NCBI GenBank assembly: GCA_027450145.1
Contig: DAIDKH010000008.1
Span: forward strand, 1-64,000
Length of the DNA: 64,000 bases
Direction of reading: 5' to 3'
Origin: Chthonomonadaceae bacterium
GTDB taxonomy: Bacteria > Armatimonadota > Chthonomonadetes > Chthonomonadales > Chthonomonadaceae
Shown: positions 17,768-26,653 of the stretch, piece by piece
Layout of the letters: every line of letters begins with the position of its first letter
How positions within the stretch are numbered: the first letter of the stretch is position 1
Notes under the pieces: model-generated
Seen by the model: the letters and a program-made list of their open reading frames with translations, nothing else
Told to the model about the DNA's origin: nothing
The model's database searches: none
Translations under genes and position numbers: made by a program

Positions 17768-18510
17768 AACAGTTTTATTCTCAATTTAAGGTGCTATGTG
17801 CCATGTTTTGGCGCAATTCACTTTAGGTACACCTTGTGGCAAAACAAGGCGTAATTCCGCATTTGAAGCAGCGAATAGAATGTGCCGTTTGTATTTGCAA
17901 CTAAGTGAATTATCAGGCCTGTATCACCGGTGACCTGATTAGAGGTTCGAGCCCATGCAATTCAGGAACCCATCAGTCGTGCTGTACAACAAATGATGCC
18001 GTTGTCATCAGGGGCTCTTCGTCACTAAATATAGATGAACGTGGATGACGAAACATCCGCACCTGCATGTCATCATACAGACTGCACATCGCAGCGTGTG
18101 TTTCAGGCGCTTTCATTCACTAATCTGCGTAGTTCACCATGAAACGGCACGAGCAGCGGTGAGTTGGCTGTGTGGCTTTTGTGCAGCCACATTGCATTGT
18201 AGAATCCGGGGCAAGGACCAAACTTATATACACTTCGTAAGCGGCGGTGCGGTGCCAGCTGCTCCAGAGCCAGTACATACCAGCCTACAACCTGATTATT
18301 GGGGCGATATAGTGACGGATCGACAACCACAGGGAACAACGGAAGAGCCCAATGTGGTCGTACAATAACAGAACAGCTGGACAGCTTGCATCGGCAGGAC
18401 TAGACATTCAACTCAGAGCGTGGATAGACTCGACGAGATAGCCCAATGATGACCGAGCATTACCAAGGTAAATATTGGTATAAACAGGTTGGACTACCGG
18501 CAGGTCTAAT
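17768..18510. other. Long intergenic region upstream of the hybrid repressor gene
   Basis: About 740 bp with no supported gene. A plus frame at 18045-18368 is His/Cys-rich and looks like chance. On the minus strand an open frame of about 100 codons ends at 18103; its 78-codon part from TTG 18339 has fairly natural composition (for example VVGWYVLALEQLAPHRRLR) but no ribosome site, so it may be a gene remnant. A GGTTCGAGC at about 17943-17951 looks like a tRNA T-loop, but the flanking bases do not form a T-arm. Confidence 0.4.
17912..17939. repeat. Nested palindrome in intergenic DNA
   Basis: ATCAGG (17912-17917) and CCTGAT (17934-17939) flank the perfect 10-bp palindrome TCACCGGTGA (17924-17933). 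It could be an operator or a hairpin. No nearby promoter explains it. Confidence 0.4.
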
Positions 18511-18546
18511 TTGAACCAGTGAACGAATTATGGTATAACATGGTCT
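18511..18546 (+). promoter_or_regulatory. Promoter and operator-like element of the GntR/LacI regulator
   Basis: TTGAAC (18511-18516), 17-bp spacer, TATAAC (18534-18539). The -10 sits in ATGGTATAACATGGT (18530-18544), in which ATGGT repeats at a 10-bp interval. The element TGGTATAnCATGGT recurs at 19866-19879 in the leader of the prepilin-like gene. This suggests autoregulation plus control of the downstream gene. Confidence 0.55.
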
Positions 18547-18596
18547 AGTTTATATGTACCAGTGTGGTGCATTACTCTATTGCTAAGGCATTCCAA

Positions 18597-19745
18597 ATGA
18601 AATCTACCCAAGACCGGGCCACGCTTTCTCCCACTGTAAGCAGGATTGTGGATGTAATAGATCAACGAATACGTGATGGCAGTTACGCCGTAGGCGAATG
18701 GCTGCCTACTGAGCGCGCACTAGCAGAAGAGTTTGAAGTTAGCAGGATGCTCATACGCTCCGCCATTAAGGAGTTAGAGCGGCTGGAGTTGATTTCCTGT
18801 GCGTCTCACAGGCGCCCCACCGTTTTACAGCGGAGGCTGCCTGTAGTTCGCCATGCAAGCCCGGTTAGTCGCAATGTAGCAATGTGGGTCTGCCCGGCGC
18901 CAAGTTGGCCCGCAACAGCCATGACAATGCGTGGAGTTCAACAGGTTCTTACAGACAACTGGCGCCTGGTGGTAGGGAGCCCAACAGGGGATACGAAACA
19001 GCAGCGTATCGACTCGGAGTTAAGGTTTCTACGCCAAATTCAGCGGGACCGCGACGTGGATGGGCTGATTATCGAGTATCTTGGGGGGCAGTTGAATCTA
19101 CCAATTTTGGAGGAATTGCGGGAGAGCGACCTTAAAATGGTCTTCATCGGCCATGAACCCCCGGACGGGTTTCCAGCCCACCATGTAGGGGTAGATGATC
19201 GGCGCAGTATTGAACGTGCGGTGAAGCAACTATTACGAATAGGCCACTCCACAATCGGTTATGTATCAAATTTTGATGAGGTGTCAACCGTCGCAAACCG
19301 CCTGGCGGGCTACCAAAAAGCCTTAAGGCAGGCAGGTCTTGAATGCCATCCAGATTTAATTGCCCGCGATCCCGGCCCTCCGGGTGATGATGATTTGGAG
19401 GGCTGTGAACGGCTGGTAGAACAACTCATGTGCGGGCCTAACCCTCCTACGGCAATTGTTACCGTAAATGATGTAGTCGCCTTTCGCGTGCTTCATGCTC
19501 TCAAGGCCCGGTCTATTCGAGTACCGCAGGACGTCTCCCTAATAGGCTTCGACGGCATTGAAAGATGGTCGCAGAGTGAGCGATTTCTAACGACCTCGGA
19601 ACAGCCGTTCCAGGAGATGGGTACCGTTGCAGCGGAATTACTTTTCGAGGCAATTGAGCACGAGGGCGACCATCCGCCTAAACATATCCTGTTGGATGCA
19701 CCCTTACGTGTCTTTTCGTCTATACGAGCGATTTCTGGCGATTAG
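18597..19745 (+). CDS. GntR/LacI hybrid transcriptional repressor (AraR-like)
   Basis: 382 aa. The N-terminal 75 residues are a GntR-type winged helix: IVDVIDQRIRDGSYAVGEWLPTE and ALAEEFEVSRMLIRSAIKEL. The C-terminal 270 residues are a LacI/ribose-binding-protein-like effector domain with VDGLIIEYLGG, VGVDDRRSIERAV, RIGHSTIGYVSN, RLAGYQKALRQAG, PTAIVTVNDVVAF and DVSLIGFDGIERWSQS. This fusion is that of the arabinose repressor AraR; such proteins sense sugars and block promoters. ATG at 18597 has AAGG 8 nt upstream; a GTG at 18564 is an alternative. It is followed by the prepilin-like gene and a glycosidase, likely targets. Confidence 0.9.
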   Translation: MKSTQDRATLSPTVSRIVDVIDQRIRDGSYAVGEWLPTERALAEEFEVSRMLIRSAIKELERLELISCASHRRPTVLQRRLPVVRHASPVSRNVAMWVCPAPSWPATAMTMRGVQQVLTDNWRLVVGSPTGDTKQQRIDSELRFLRQIQRDRDVDGLIIEYLGGQLNLPILEELRESDLKMVFIGHEPPDGFPAHHVGVDDRRSIERAVKQLLRIGHSTIGYVSNFDEVSTVANRLAGYQKALRQAGLECHPDLIARDPGPPGDDDLEGCERLVEQLMCGPNPPTAIVTVNDVVAFRVLHALKARSIRVPQDVSLIGFDGIERWSQSERFLTTSEQPFQEMGTVAAELLFEAIEHEGDHPPKHILLDAPLRVFSSIRAISGD

Positions 19746-19816
19746 GGCAGAACTACCACTCGCATTCTCCGCACAATTAAAAATTGTGCAATTAGCGTAC
19801 CGACCAAATAAATCTG

Positions 19817-19845
19817 TTGACACAATCGACGTACCTGTGTATAAT
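19817..19845 (+). promoter_or_regulatory. Perfect consensus sigma-70 promoter for the prepilin-like gene
   Basis: TTGACA (19817-19822), exactly 17 bp, TATAAT (19840-19845). Transcription should begin near 19852, giving a leader of about 90 nt before the ATG at 19942. A promoter this strong generally needs repression, which fits the repeats just downstream. Confidence 0.85.
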
Positions 19846-19880
19846 CAGGTATATACTGGTTTTTCTGGTATATCATGGTT
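19832..19880 (+). promoter_or_regulatory. Operator-like repeats over the -10 and transcript start of the prepilin-like gene
   Basis: An inverted repeat TACCTG-N8-CAGGTA (19832-19851) encloses the -10. From it runs a phased series CAGGT (19846), CTGGT (19856), CTGGT (19865), ATGGT (19875), spaced 10, 9 and 10 bp, all on one helical face. The last two form CTGGTATATCATGGT, almost the same as the element over the regulator's own -10 at 18530-18544. Confidence 0.6.
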
Positions 19881-19941
19881 CTTATAGTCCCTTTATTTCC
19901 ATTAATACCGGTTTAAGACCGGTAAAGGAGAGGAACTCTGC

Positions 19942-20781
19942 ATGAAACGTCGTACTGCTTTCACTTTAATCGAGCTTCTGGTCGTAATAGCAATCATTGC
20001 TATTCTTGCTGCAATTCTGTTCCCTGTCTTCGCACAGGCACGTGAAAAGGCTCGCGCTATTTCCTGTCTTTCAAATACTAATCAGATGGGTCTTGCGTTG
20101 ATGATGTATACCCAGGATTATGATGAACATCTCTGTTTCAATAATGATGGAAACTGGTATCAGTATCCAGCCGGTAGCGGAAACTACTATATCCACACCT
20201 GGATGTCATTGCTGGAACCCTATATGAAAAGCTATGCAATTTGGGTATGTCCAAGTGCGACATCCACGAGTGGTCTGTACGCAGGTTATGACTATTCGCC
20301 AGACAGCCCCTGGAAATCGGGACCGCTAATTGGCTCAATTCAGGCTGCTTTTACATTGAACAATTACTACGACTACGATAGTCGGTATGGCGGAATCTTC
20401 CAGAATCCATCACCAATCTCTATTGCAGCTATCGAAGCGCCGGCGGGCCTGATGTTCTGTGCAGATGGTGGGCAGAGTCCTAACACAGCATGGGACCCGG
20501 AGCAGATTGTGACACAGTACCAGGGAATTACGATTAACCACACAAATAACCCGCCGTATGCCATGGCTGTAGGTACCTACTCACAGGGCGCGCTGTTTGC
20601 CCGTCACAGCGATGGTCTGAACAATGTATTCTTCGACGGTCACTCCAAATGGATGCGGTTAAGTGCATTAACTGTTTCCAAATACGACGCGTCTGCTAAC
20701 GGCTGCGTATATCAGTTCTTCTCGACAAAAGATGTATCTGGCTACCCAGCCTGTACAGGTTCCGAAAAACCAGTAGAATAG
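19942..20781 (+). CDS. Prepilin-type secreted protein with H-X9-DG C-terminal motif
   Basis: 279 aa. The N-terminus is a class III (type IV pilin-like) signal: [18 protein letters not shown], cleaved before Phe, then the helix ending [19 protein letters not shown]. The middle is an Asp/Tyr-rich domain with QDYDE and repeated aromatic residues. The end carries [17 protein letters not shown], an H-X9-DG motif. Such proteins are processed by a prepilin peptidase and exported by type II secretion or pilus machinery; they are heavily multiplied in Armatimonadota and Planctomycetes and their function is unknown. The ribosome site is AAAGGAGAGG. The gene lies behind a consensus promoter with operator-like repeats. 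Confidence 0.9.
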   Translation: MKRRTAFTLIELLVVIAIIAILAAILFPVFAQAREKARAISCLSNTNQMGLALMMYTQDYDEHLCFNNDGNWYQYPAGSGNYYIHTWMSLLEPYMKSYAIWVCPSATSTSGLYAGYDYSPDSPWKSGPLIGSIQAAFTLNNYYDYDSRYGGIFQNPSPISIAAIEAPAGLMFCADGGQSPNTAWDPEQIVTQYQGITINHTNNPPYAMAVGTYSQGALFARHSDGLNNVFFDGHSKWMRLSALTVSKYDASANGCVYQFFSTKDVSGYPACTGSEKPVE

Positions 20782-20788
20782 TCCAAAG

Positions 20789-20833
20789 GGGGTACACATA
20801 GCAAATCGATTTATAGTCTTGTTTGTGTACCCC
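20789..20833 (+). terminator. Intercistronic hairpin between the prepilin-like and lipoprotein genes
   Basis: Perfect 10-bp inverted repeat, GGGGTACACA (20789-20798) and TGTGTACCCC (20824-20833), with a 25-nt loop, starting 8 nt after the stop codon. There is no T-run after it, so it may be an RNA-stability or attenuation element rather than a full terminator; the lipoprotein ATG follows 20 bp later. Confidence 0.55.
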
Positions 20834-20852
20834 ACCTCACAGGGATCAACTT

Positions 20853-21059
20853 ATGAAATTATTTCGCGGCGCTCCTAGCTCCACTTTCATCCGTTCAATA
20901 CTTATTGGCCTGGGCACCGTAACCGTGGTGGCTCTCTCCTCTGCAGGATGCAGCAACAGCAGCCAGGGACCACAGGTGCTTCCTAAAAAGTTCCCGGGGG
21001 CAGGAGCACCCAAGGGGGCAAGTGCCGCCAAGGCCCCACCTAAATCTACCAATCAGTAG
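20853..21059 (+). CDS. Small lipoprotein, Pro/Lys/Gly-rich
   Basis: 68 aa from ATG 20853. A lipoprotein signal (FIRSILIGLGTVTVVALSSAGC) has its lipid-attachment cysteine in LSSAGC. The mature part is only about 40 residues, rich in Ser, Pro, Lys, Gly and Ala (KKFPGAGAPKGASAAKAPPK), with no fold expected. Ribosome site is weak (CAGGGAT). Downstream of a prepilin-like H-X9-DG gene it may be a cell-surface partner, but no function is known. A GTG-like start at 20823 would place it inside the hairpin. Confidence 0.65.
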   Translation: MKLFRGAPSSTFIRSILIGLGTVTVVALSSAGCSNSSQGPQVLPKKFPGAGAPKGASAAKAPPKSTNQ

Positions 21060-21387
21060 TTTGACCGTAGTACCCCTCTGCGATCCTTTCTGCCAATCGG
21101 TACTTGGGGCTGCGCGCAACTCTTTGTTATCACAATCGGTTATATAAAGTGTACGCGCAGCCCAACGGGATGCACCATTTTTTCTAAGTTCTGCTCAATA
21201 CCCCACGGTTCACACCTTGCGACATTCACGGCTATGCCAACCTCCTGTTTGAAGATGATATGCTTGCTCCTTCAACTGTCCGATTATTTTTAAAGTTGCG
21301 TAAGTTGTCGTGATTGCAGGTCTTCACAAAGTAATTAGAATATTTTCTTGCGGGTAGAATGACATTAGCGAAATGAGGGAGGATGAT
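21060..21387. other. Intergenic region before the GH63-type gene
   Basis: 328 bp. Apart from the candidate terminator at 21107-21163 I see no gene or clear promoter. The GH63 gene must have its own promoter or depend on read-through from the prepilin-like unit. Confidence 0.4.
21107..21163 (+). terminator. Candidate terminator after the lipoprotein gene
   Basis: Perfect 10-bp inverted repeat GGGCTGCGCG (21107-21116) and CGCGCAGCCC (21154-21163) with a 37-nt loop. A TTTTTT run occurs at 21178-21183, 14 bp after the stem, so the fit to an intrinsic terminator is only moderate. Confidence 0.45.
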
Positions 21388-24048
21388 ATGAACCAAGAGG
21401 AACTCCGTATCCACCAGGCTGTGGATCATTCCACCGATTGGAAGCGTTGGGGACCCTATCTCTCCGAGAGAGCCTGGGGGACCGTACGCGAAGATTACAG
21501 CGTCGACGGTAGCGCCTGGGATTATTTCCCCCACGATCACGCACGATCGCGCGCTTACCGATGGAACGAGGACGGGCTGCTAGGCATTTGTGATCGCAGC
21601 CAGCTACTCTGCTTTTCGCTCGCGTTGTGGAATCACCACGATCCAATTCTAAAGGAGCGCATGTTTGGCCTTACTGGTTCCCAAGGCAACCACGGCGAGG
21701 ATGTTAAGGAGCTGTACTACTTTCTCGACTCCACCCCAACCCACTCGTACATGAAGGCGCTCTACAAGTATCCTCAAGCACAATATCCTTACGATGATCT
21801 AATCGCTACGAACAGAGCGCGAACTAAAAATGAATTTGAGTATGAACTTCTAGATACCGGGGTTTTTGCGGATAACCGGTATTTTGACATGTTTGTAGAG
21901 TATGCCAAGGCAGATGCAGAGGACATCCTCATTCGAGTTACAGTTGTGAACCGCGGCCCGGATGAAGCCCCAATATCTGTGTTACCGACAGTTTGGTTTA
22001 GAAATACATGGGCATGGACCGGCGACACTGCGCCCGGATCACTAAAAAAAGAGGCCTCGTCCAATCCGGATGTAGTGCAAATCGGTGTCCAACATCCAGA
22101 ACTCGGGCCAATGTCATTGTTGTGCGAGCGTCAAAATGAGCTGCCAAGCCTACTCTTTACAGATAATGAAACGAATGCGCGAAGGCTTTTTGGAGCAGGT
22201 GCGGAAAACAGATCTAAGTACACAAAAGACGGAATTAATGACGCTGTTGTTGGGAACCGTCACGATACTGTTAATCCCGCTCAAATTGGAACCAAGTGTA
22301 GCGCACTATACGAGCTAGTAATTGGTGGGGGTGAAACTAAGGTGCTTCGCCTTCGCCTCACACGCAACCCGCACGATACAGATCCCGTGGGACATGAATT
22401 CGATTCTGTTTTCGAACAGAGGATCGCCGAAGCCGACGAGTTTTATGCAAATTGCGCTCCGCCTCATGTGAGTGCAGAATCACGCAAGGTGCAGCGACAG
22501 GCATTTGCAGGAATGTTGTGGTGCAAACAGTTTTACAATTACGACGTTGAACTCTGGTTGAGTGGCGATCCTGCTATGCCTCCTCCTCCCCCACAGCGCG
22601 AACATGGCCGTAACTGTGACTGGAAGCACCTCAACAATGCGGACGTCTTTTCTATGCCAGACAATTGGGAATACCCCTGGTATGCGGCTTGGGACCTCGC
22701 TTTTCACTGCATTACTCTAGCCCTCGTAGATCCTGGTTTTGCTAAGCGTCAACTGCTGCTGCTATGTCGCGAGTGGTCTATGCACCCCAACGGGCAGCTT
22801 CCCGCCTATGAATGGGCATTCGGCGATGTTAACCCACCCGTACACGCCTGGGCAGCTCTTCGCGTATTCAAAATCGAAAGGCGAATGACAGGGAAAGGCG
22901 ACAGACAGTTCCTGGAGCGTGTTTTCCACAAGCTTCTCTTGAACTTTACGTGGTGGGTGAACCGCAAGGACCCAGACGGACACAACGTGTTTCAGGGCGG
23001 CTTCCTAGGAATGGACAATATTGGGGTCTTTGATCGAAGTGCCCCACTACCCAGCGGAGAAACCCTTGAGCAGAGTGACGGAACAGCATGGATGGGCTTC
23101 TTCTGTCTCTCCATGTTCGCAATCTCGGTAGAGCTCGCACGCGACAATGACGCCTATGAGGATTTAGCAACCAAGTTTTTTGAGCATTTTCTTTACATAG
23201 CCGGTGCGCTGAACAATATTGGAGGAAGCGGAGTAAGCCTTTGGGATGAAGATGATCAGTTCTTCTATGACGTCCTGCAGCTATCCGATGGATCCACAAT
23301 ACCGCTGCGAGTACGCTCAATGGTAGGTCTCATTCCCCTGCTCGCGGTTGAGGCGCTTGAGTCTTCTGACATCGACAAAATGCCAAACTTCTGCAGTAGG
23401 GTTGACTGGTTTCTCAAAAACCGCCCAGATCTCGCCTCTCTCATTACGCACATTCACACGCCCGGCCATGAGGACCGTCGGCTGCTGGCGTTGGTGCGTA
23501 CACACAGAATGGAGGCAGTCCTTAACAGGATGCTTGATCCTAACGAGTTCTTGAGTGACCACGGCATAAGAAGCGTCTCTCGGTACCACGCTGATCATCC
23601 GTACGTGCTGCATGTGGACGGCATTTCGGCAGGAATTGACTATGAACCCGCTGAGTCACGAACGCCACTGTTCGGCGGTAACTCCAACTGGCGCGGTCCT
23701 ATCTGGTTTCCCATAAACTACCTCCTTATTGAGGCGCTTCAGAGGTTCGATTATTATTACGGACCCGATTTCAAGGTAGAGTGTCCCGCAGGGTCGGGTA
23801 ACAAAATGACATTGTGGGAAATATCGCAGGAACTGTCACGAAGACTGATTCGGCTGTTCCTCCCTAATGAAGAAGGTTGCCGCCCTTGCTATGGCGGTAC
23901 CGAGATCCTTCAAAAGGATCCAAACTTCAAAGATTACATACTCTTTAACGAGTACTTCCATGGCGACAACGGTGCGGGCCTGGGCGCTAGCCACCAGACC
24001 GGATGGACCGGCCTGGTGGCAAAACTAATACAACAGAGCGGAGAATAG
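21388..24048 (+). CDS. GH63/MGH1-like glycosidase (alpha-glucosidase type)
   Basis: 886 aa from ATG 21388, which has GGGAGG 6 nt upstream (ATG 21373 is in frame but lacks this). It resembles bacterial members of the GH63 mannosyl-oligosaccharide glucosidase family: an N-terminal beta-rich domain ([47 protein letters not shown]-like) and a C-terminal (alpha/alpha)6 barrel with [45 protein letters not shown] and [20 protein letters not shown]. No signal peptide, so probably cytoplasmic. Likely removes glucose from an oligosaccharide or glucosylglycerate-like compound; substrate unknown. EamA and HpnI-like genes follow directly. Confidence 0.85.
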   Translation: MNQEELRIHQAVDHSTDWKRWGPYLSERAWGTVREDYSVDGSAWDYFPHDHARSRAYRWNEDGLLGICDRSQLLCFSLALWNHHDPILKERMFGLTGSQGNHGEDVKELYYFLDSTPTHSYMKALYKYPQAQYPYDDLIATNRARTKNEFEYELLDTGVFADNRYFDMFVEYAKADAEDILIRVTVVNRGPDEAPISVLPTVWFRNTWAWTGDTAPGSLKKEASSNPDVVQIGVQHPELGPMSLLCERQNELPSLLFTDNETNARRLFGAGAENRSKYTKDGINDAVVGNRHDTVNPAQIGTKCSALYELVIGGGETKVLRLRLTRNPHDTDPVGHEFDSVFEQRIAEADEFYANCAPPHVSAESRKVQRQAFAGMLWCKQFYNYDVELWLSGDPAMPPPPPQREHGRNCDWKHLNNADVFSMPDNWEYPWYAAWDLAFHCITLALVDPGFAKRQLLLLCREWSMHPNGQLPAYEWAFGDVNPPVHAWAALRVFKIERRMTGKGDRQFLERVFHKLLLNFTWWVNRKDPDGHNVFQGGFLGMDNIGVFDRSAPLPSGETLEQSDGTAWMGFFCLSMFAISVELARDNDAYEDLATKFFEHFLYIAGALNNIGGSGVSLWDEDDQFFYDVLQLSDGSTIPLRVRSMVGLIPLLAVEALESSDIDKMPNFCSRVDWFLKNRPDLASLITHIHTPGHEDRRLLALVRTHRMEAVLNRMLDPNEFLSDHGIRSVSRYHADHPYVLHVDGISAGIDYEPAESRTPLFGGNSNWRGPIWFPINYLLIEALQRFDYYYGPDFKVECPAGSGNKMTLWEISQELSRRLIRLFLPNEEGCRPCYGGTEILQKDPNFKDYILFNEYFHGDNGAGLGASHQTGWTGLVAKLIQQSGE

Positions 24049-24054
24049 AGTAAC

Positions 24055-24435
24055 TTGACGCCAGAAAAGTGGAAAGCGGCGGCTATTACACTGGTTGCAG
24101 TTTTGGCAGTATCGCTTGGAGAGACACTTTTGAGCAAGGGCATGAAGGAGACGGCGGGTTCGTCAGCAACGCAAGAGGCCGTCTCCATCATTACTAACCG
24201 CTACGTAATTGTCGGCACCATGCTCATGGCACTCTACTTCGGGTGCTATATGGCGGCACTTAAGCTCGCGCCCTTCAGCTTCGTGTTACCGCTCACGGCA
24301 CTGTCGTTCATCACGGGTGGCGCACTTGCCCAGTTTTACCTACACGAGAATGTGACCCCATTGAAATGGCTGGGCTACGTGGTCATCACCATGGGTGTGG
24401 TTATCGTTGGACTAGCAGAGGCAGCTCCCCGTTGA
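24055..24435 (+). CDS. EamA/SMR-like small four-helix transporter
   Basis: 126 aa from TTG 24055, six bases after the GH63 stop, with GGAGAA upstream. Four membrane helices (about 8-27, 46-66, 73-93, 99-119) separated by short loops; conserved-looking motifs are LGETLLSKGMKE and FVLPLTALSFITGGALAQF YL (split for length). It resembles single-domain EamA/ArnE-ArnF-type proteins, which in some cases flip lipid-linked sugars. The coupled downstream gene is a lipid glycosyltransferase, so flipping of a glycolipid is a plausible but unproven role. Confidence 0.72.
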   Translation: MTPEKWKAAAITLVAVLAVSLGETLLSKGMKETAGSSATQEAVSIITNRYVIVGTMLMALYFGCYMAALKLAPFSFVLPLTALSFITGGALAQFYLHENVTPLKWLGYVVITMGVVIVGLAEAAPR

Positions 24436-25601
24436 CTCTTCACGAAGTTGCCCTGATTTTTATATACATTCTGCTCATAGCCTGGTGTGTGTATACGATC
24501 ATTGCAGTTGTGGCTGTACGATCATGGCGTCTGCAAGCGTGGAAGTCTACCCAAGATTTCGCCCCAACGGTCACCATGCTTAAACCAGTAAAAGGACTGG
24601 ATGCCGGCGCTGAAGCTAATTTTCGAAGCTTCTGTGAACAGGATTACCCGATCGATCGCTTTGAAATAGTATTTGGAGCACTAGATCCTAATGACCCAGC
24701 GCTACAGCTCGCAGCTAAACTTCAACGCGAATATACCAACCTTAGCATAAAGGTAATCTCAGCACCTACCGATACGCTACACTGCCAGAACCTGAAAGTG
24801 CGTAACCTCATCGCGATGCTTCCTCATGCGTCGAATGAGTTTATCGTACTGAGCGACAGTGATATGCGCGTCAGGTCCGACTATCTAAAACGCATTCTTC
24901 AACCGTTTGACACCGACGACGCGAAGGTGGGCATCGTGACATGTCCGTACCGCGGCTTCGGGCCTAAGTCACTGCCCAGTATTCTTGAGGCACTTGCAAT
25001 TGGCAGTGAGTTTATCCCTGGCACGTTGGTCAGCCGCATGTTGGAAGGTGTTACCTTCGCATTTGGCGCAACAATAGTGGTGCGGGCAGCAGACCTGCAG
25101 GCAGTTGGTGGACTTGGCAGATTCGCCAACGTGTTAGCAGATGATTACCAGATGGCGCAAGCGGTGCTATCTCTGGACAAATCTATCGTGGTTGCACCCC
25201 ACGTTGTTGACGATGTGATGGGCGGAGAATCGCTCATCGCCATATGGCGTAGAAGATTACGCTGGGCGCGCACTATTAGGGTTAGCAGGCCTGGAGGGTA
25301 CGCCGGGTCTATCGTGACGTACGGCACCGTCATAGCACTGTCTGCCCCACTTATCGACGGGTTCCACCTCCTGCCCCTCGGCACTGTAGTCGCAGTTTGG
25401 GCATTGCGAGCCATCGCCGCGCAAATTATGGCACGAAGTACTGGAGATACCGTCGTCAATAAATGGTGGCCCCTGCTGCCCCTTAGTGACCTCTTTTCGG
25501 CTTGCCTGTTCGTTGCGTCTTACTTGGGTAACACCGTATACTGGCGCGGTGAGCGCTTCCGGGTGCATCGTGACGGCTCATTTTCGAGAGTAACGGGATA
25601 G
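24432..25601 (+). CDS. hpnI: HpnI-like (GT21-type) membrane glycosyltransferase
   Basis: 389 aa from TTG 24432, which overlaps the EamA stop as TTGA. An N-terminal membrane helix is followed by a GT2/GT21 catalytic domain: TVTMLKPVKGLDAGAEANFRS, DSDMRV, TFAFGATIVVR and DDYQMAQAVLS, ending with RRRLRWARTIR (the QxxRW-equivalent), then more membrane helices. HpnI adds N-acetylglucosamine to bacteriohopanetetrol; the related GT21 enzymes make glucosylceramide. A hopanoid role is the closest family match. No other hopanoid genes lie nearby, so a different lipid acceptor is possible. Confidence 0.75.
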   Translation: MTLHEVALIFIYILLIAWCVYTIIAVVAVRSWRLQAWKSTQDFAPTVTMLKPVKGLDAGAEANFRSFCEQDYPIDRFEIVFGALDPNDPALQLAAKLQREYTNLSIKVISAPTDTLHCQNLKVRNLIAMLPHASNEFIVLSDSDMRVRSDYLKRILQPFDTDDAKVGIVTCPYRGFGPKSLPSILEALAIGSEFIPGTLVSRMLEGVTFAFGATIVVRAADLQAVGGLGRFANVLADDYQMAQAVLSLDKSIVVAPHVVDDVMGGESLIAIWRRRLRWARTIRVSRPGGYAGSIVTYGTVIALSAPLIDGFHLLPLGTVVAVWALRAIAAQIMARSTGDTVVNKWWPLLPLSDLFSACLFVASYLGNTVYWRGERFRVHRDGSFSRVTG

Positions 25602-25744
25602 CCCTTCGGGTCCTCCGCACAACCTCTACATGCTATAATAAGCTCTAAATGTATACTCTTTCCCAATTGGCACAGTTACTTGCAGAGACTTTGCGCCTTC
25701 AAAGTGCCAATGCTCAATATTCCGAATAAAGAGAGCTTATAGCC

Positions 25745-26647
25745 GTGGAAATTCGCCAGATTGCCGTAGCCAGCATCGCTCCAGACCATGAACAGCCACG
25801 TCGGCAGCATAGTGAAGAGAGTCTGCAGGGACTTGCCGACAGCATAAAGCAGCACGGCTTGCTGCATCCCATCACAGTATCGCCCGGTCATGGCCCAGGC
25901 ACGTATATTGTTGTAACCGGTGAACGACGGTGGCGAGCGGCGGGTATGGCGGGCCTGGATGTCATTCCTTGCATATGCGTGGATGTTCCTCGCGATGAGC
26001 GGCTTACCGTTCAGCTAATAGAAAACCTGCAGCGTGAGGATCTGCTGCCTCTTGAGAAGGCACGCGCGATCAACCACGTTAAGTCAGCCCTCAACCTTAC
26101 AAACCGCGAAATTGCGCGCCGCCTTGGAATATCGGATCGCACGGTGGGTTACCTACTCGACCTCTTGGATCTGCCCGTGGATATTGGCGAGGCAGTTGTT
26201 TCCAGCCCCAATCGCCCTGCATCGGGCCAGCTAACTGAGAAGCACGCGCGGTTCCTTAAGATGCTGCAAAATGAACCAGAACTCCAGACTGCGGTTGCAG
26301 ATAGAATTCGCGAGGACAAGCTTAGTAGCGAGTCCGCCGGTAAGCTCGTAAAGGCACTCAAAAAGCGCCCCGATCAATCTGACGAGATATTGCACACTGC
26401 AGCAGACCACCTTTCCAGATTCTTTCAAGAGGATGTGGCCCCACAACCGGTAGATGAAGACCCGCCTTTTGAGGCACCTTTACCAGCAGCAGCGCGCGCT
26501 ATTCTGCAGTTTCTTCCTCAACTATCTGGTCTGGCGATTGAGAGTATGCCAGTTGGTGAGGTAAATCATCTAGCTGATGCGCTCAATTCGCTACGAATGG
26601 CCGCAGATAGTCTGCTTAAACAGTGTAAAATCAGGACAGGAGGTTAA
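25745..26647 (+). CDS. parB: ParB/Spo0J-family DNA-binding protein
   Basis: 300 aa from GTG 25745. The N-terminal ParB nuclease-like fold has EQPRRQHSEESLQGLADSI, GLLHPITV and GERRWRAAGMAG (the CTP-binding GERRxRA box), then QLIENLQREDLLPLEKARA, and a helix-turn-helix NREIARRLGISDRTVGYLL. The C-terminal part is a probable dimerisation region. ParB binds parS sites and spreads on DNA for chromosome segregation. There is no adjacent parA, and no obvious 16-bp parS palindrome nearby, so this could instead be a stand-alone ParB-like regulator. yajQ starts 6 bp downstream. Confidence 0.85.
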   Translation: MEIRQIAVASIAPDHEQPRRQHSEESLQGLADSIKQHGLLHPITVSPGHGPGTYIVVTGERRWRAAGMAGLDVIPCICVDVPRDERLTVQLIENLQREDLLPLEKARAINHVKSALNLTNREIARRLGISDRTVGYLLDLLDLPVDIGEAVVSSPNRPASGQLTEKHARFLKMLQNEPELQTAVADRIREDKLSSESAGKLVKALKKRPDQSDEILHTAADHLSRFFQEDVAPQPVDEDPPFEAPLPAAARAILQFLPQLSGLAIESMPVGEVNHLADALNSLRMAADSLLKQCKIRTGG

Positions 26648-26653
26648 GGAAAT

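Noticed and set aside
17935-17965. tRNA-like T-loop, GGTTCGAGCC
   Set aside because: The bases either side do not pair as a 5-bp T-stem, and no anticodon arm or acceptor stem is found around it.
18045-18368. 107-codon plus-strand open frame
   Set aside because: Unusually rich in His and Cys, without a ribosome site or family signature, in a region with competing minus-strand frames.
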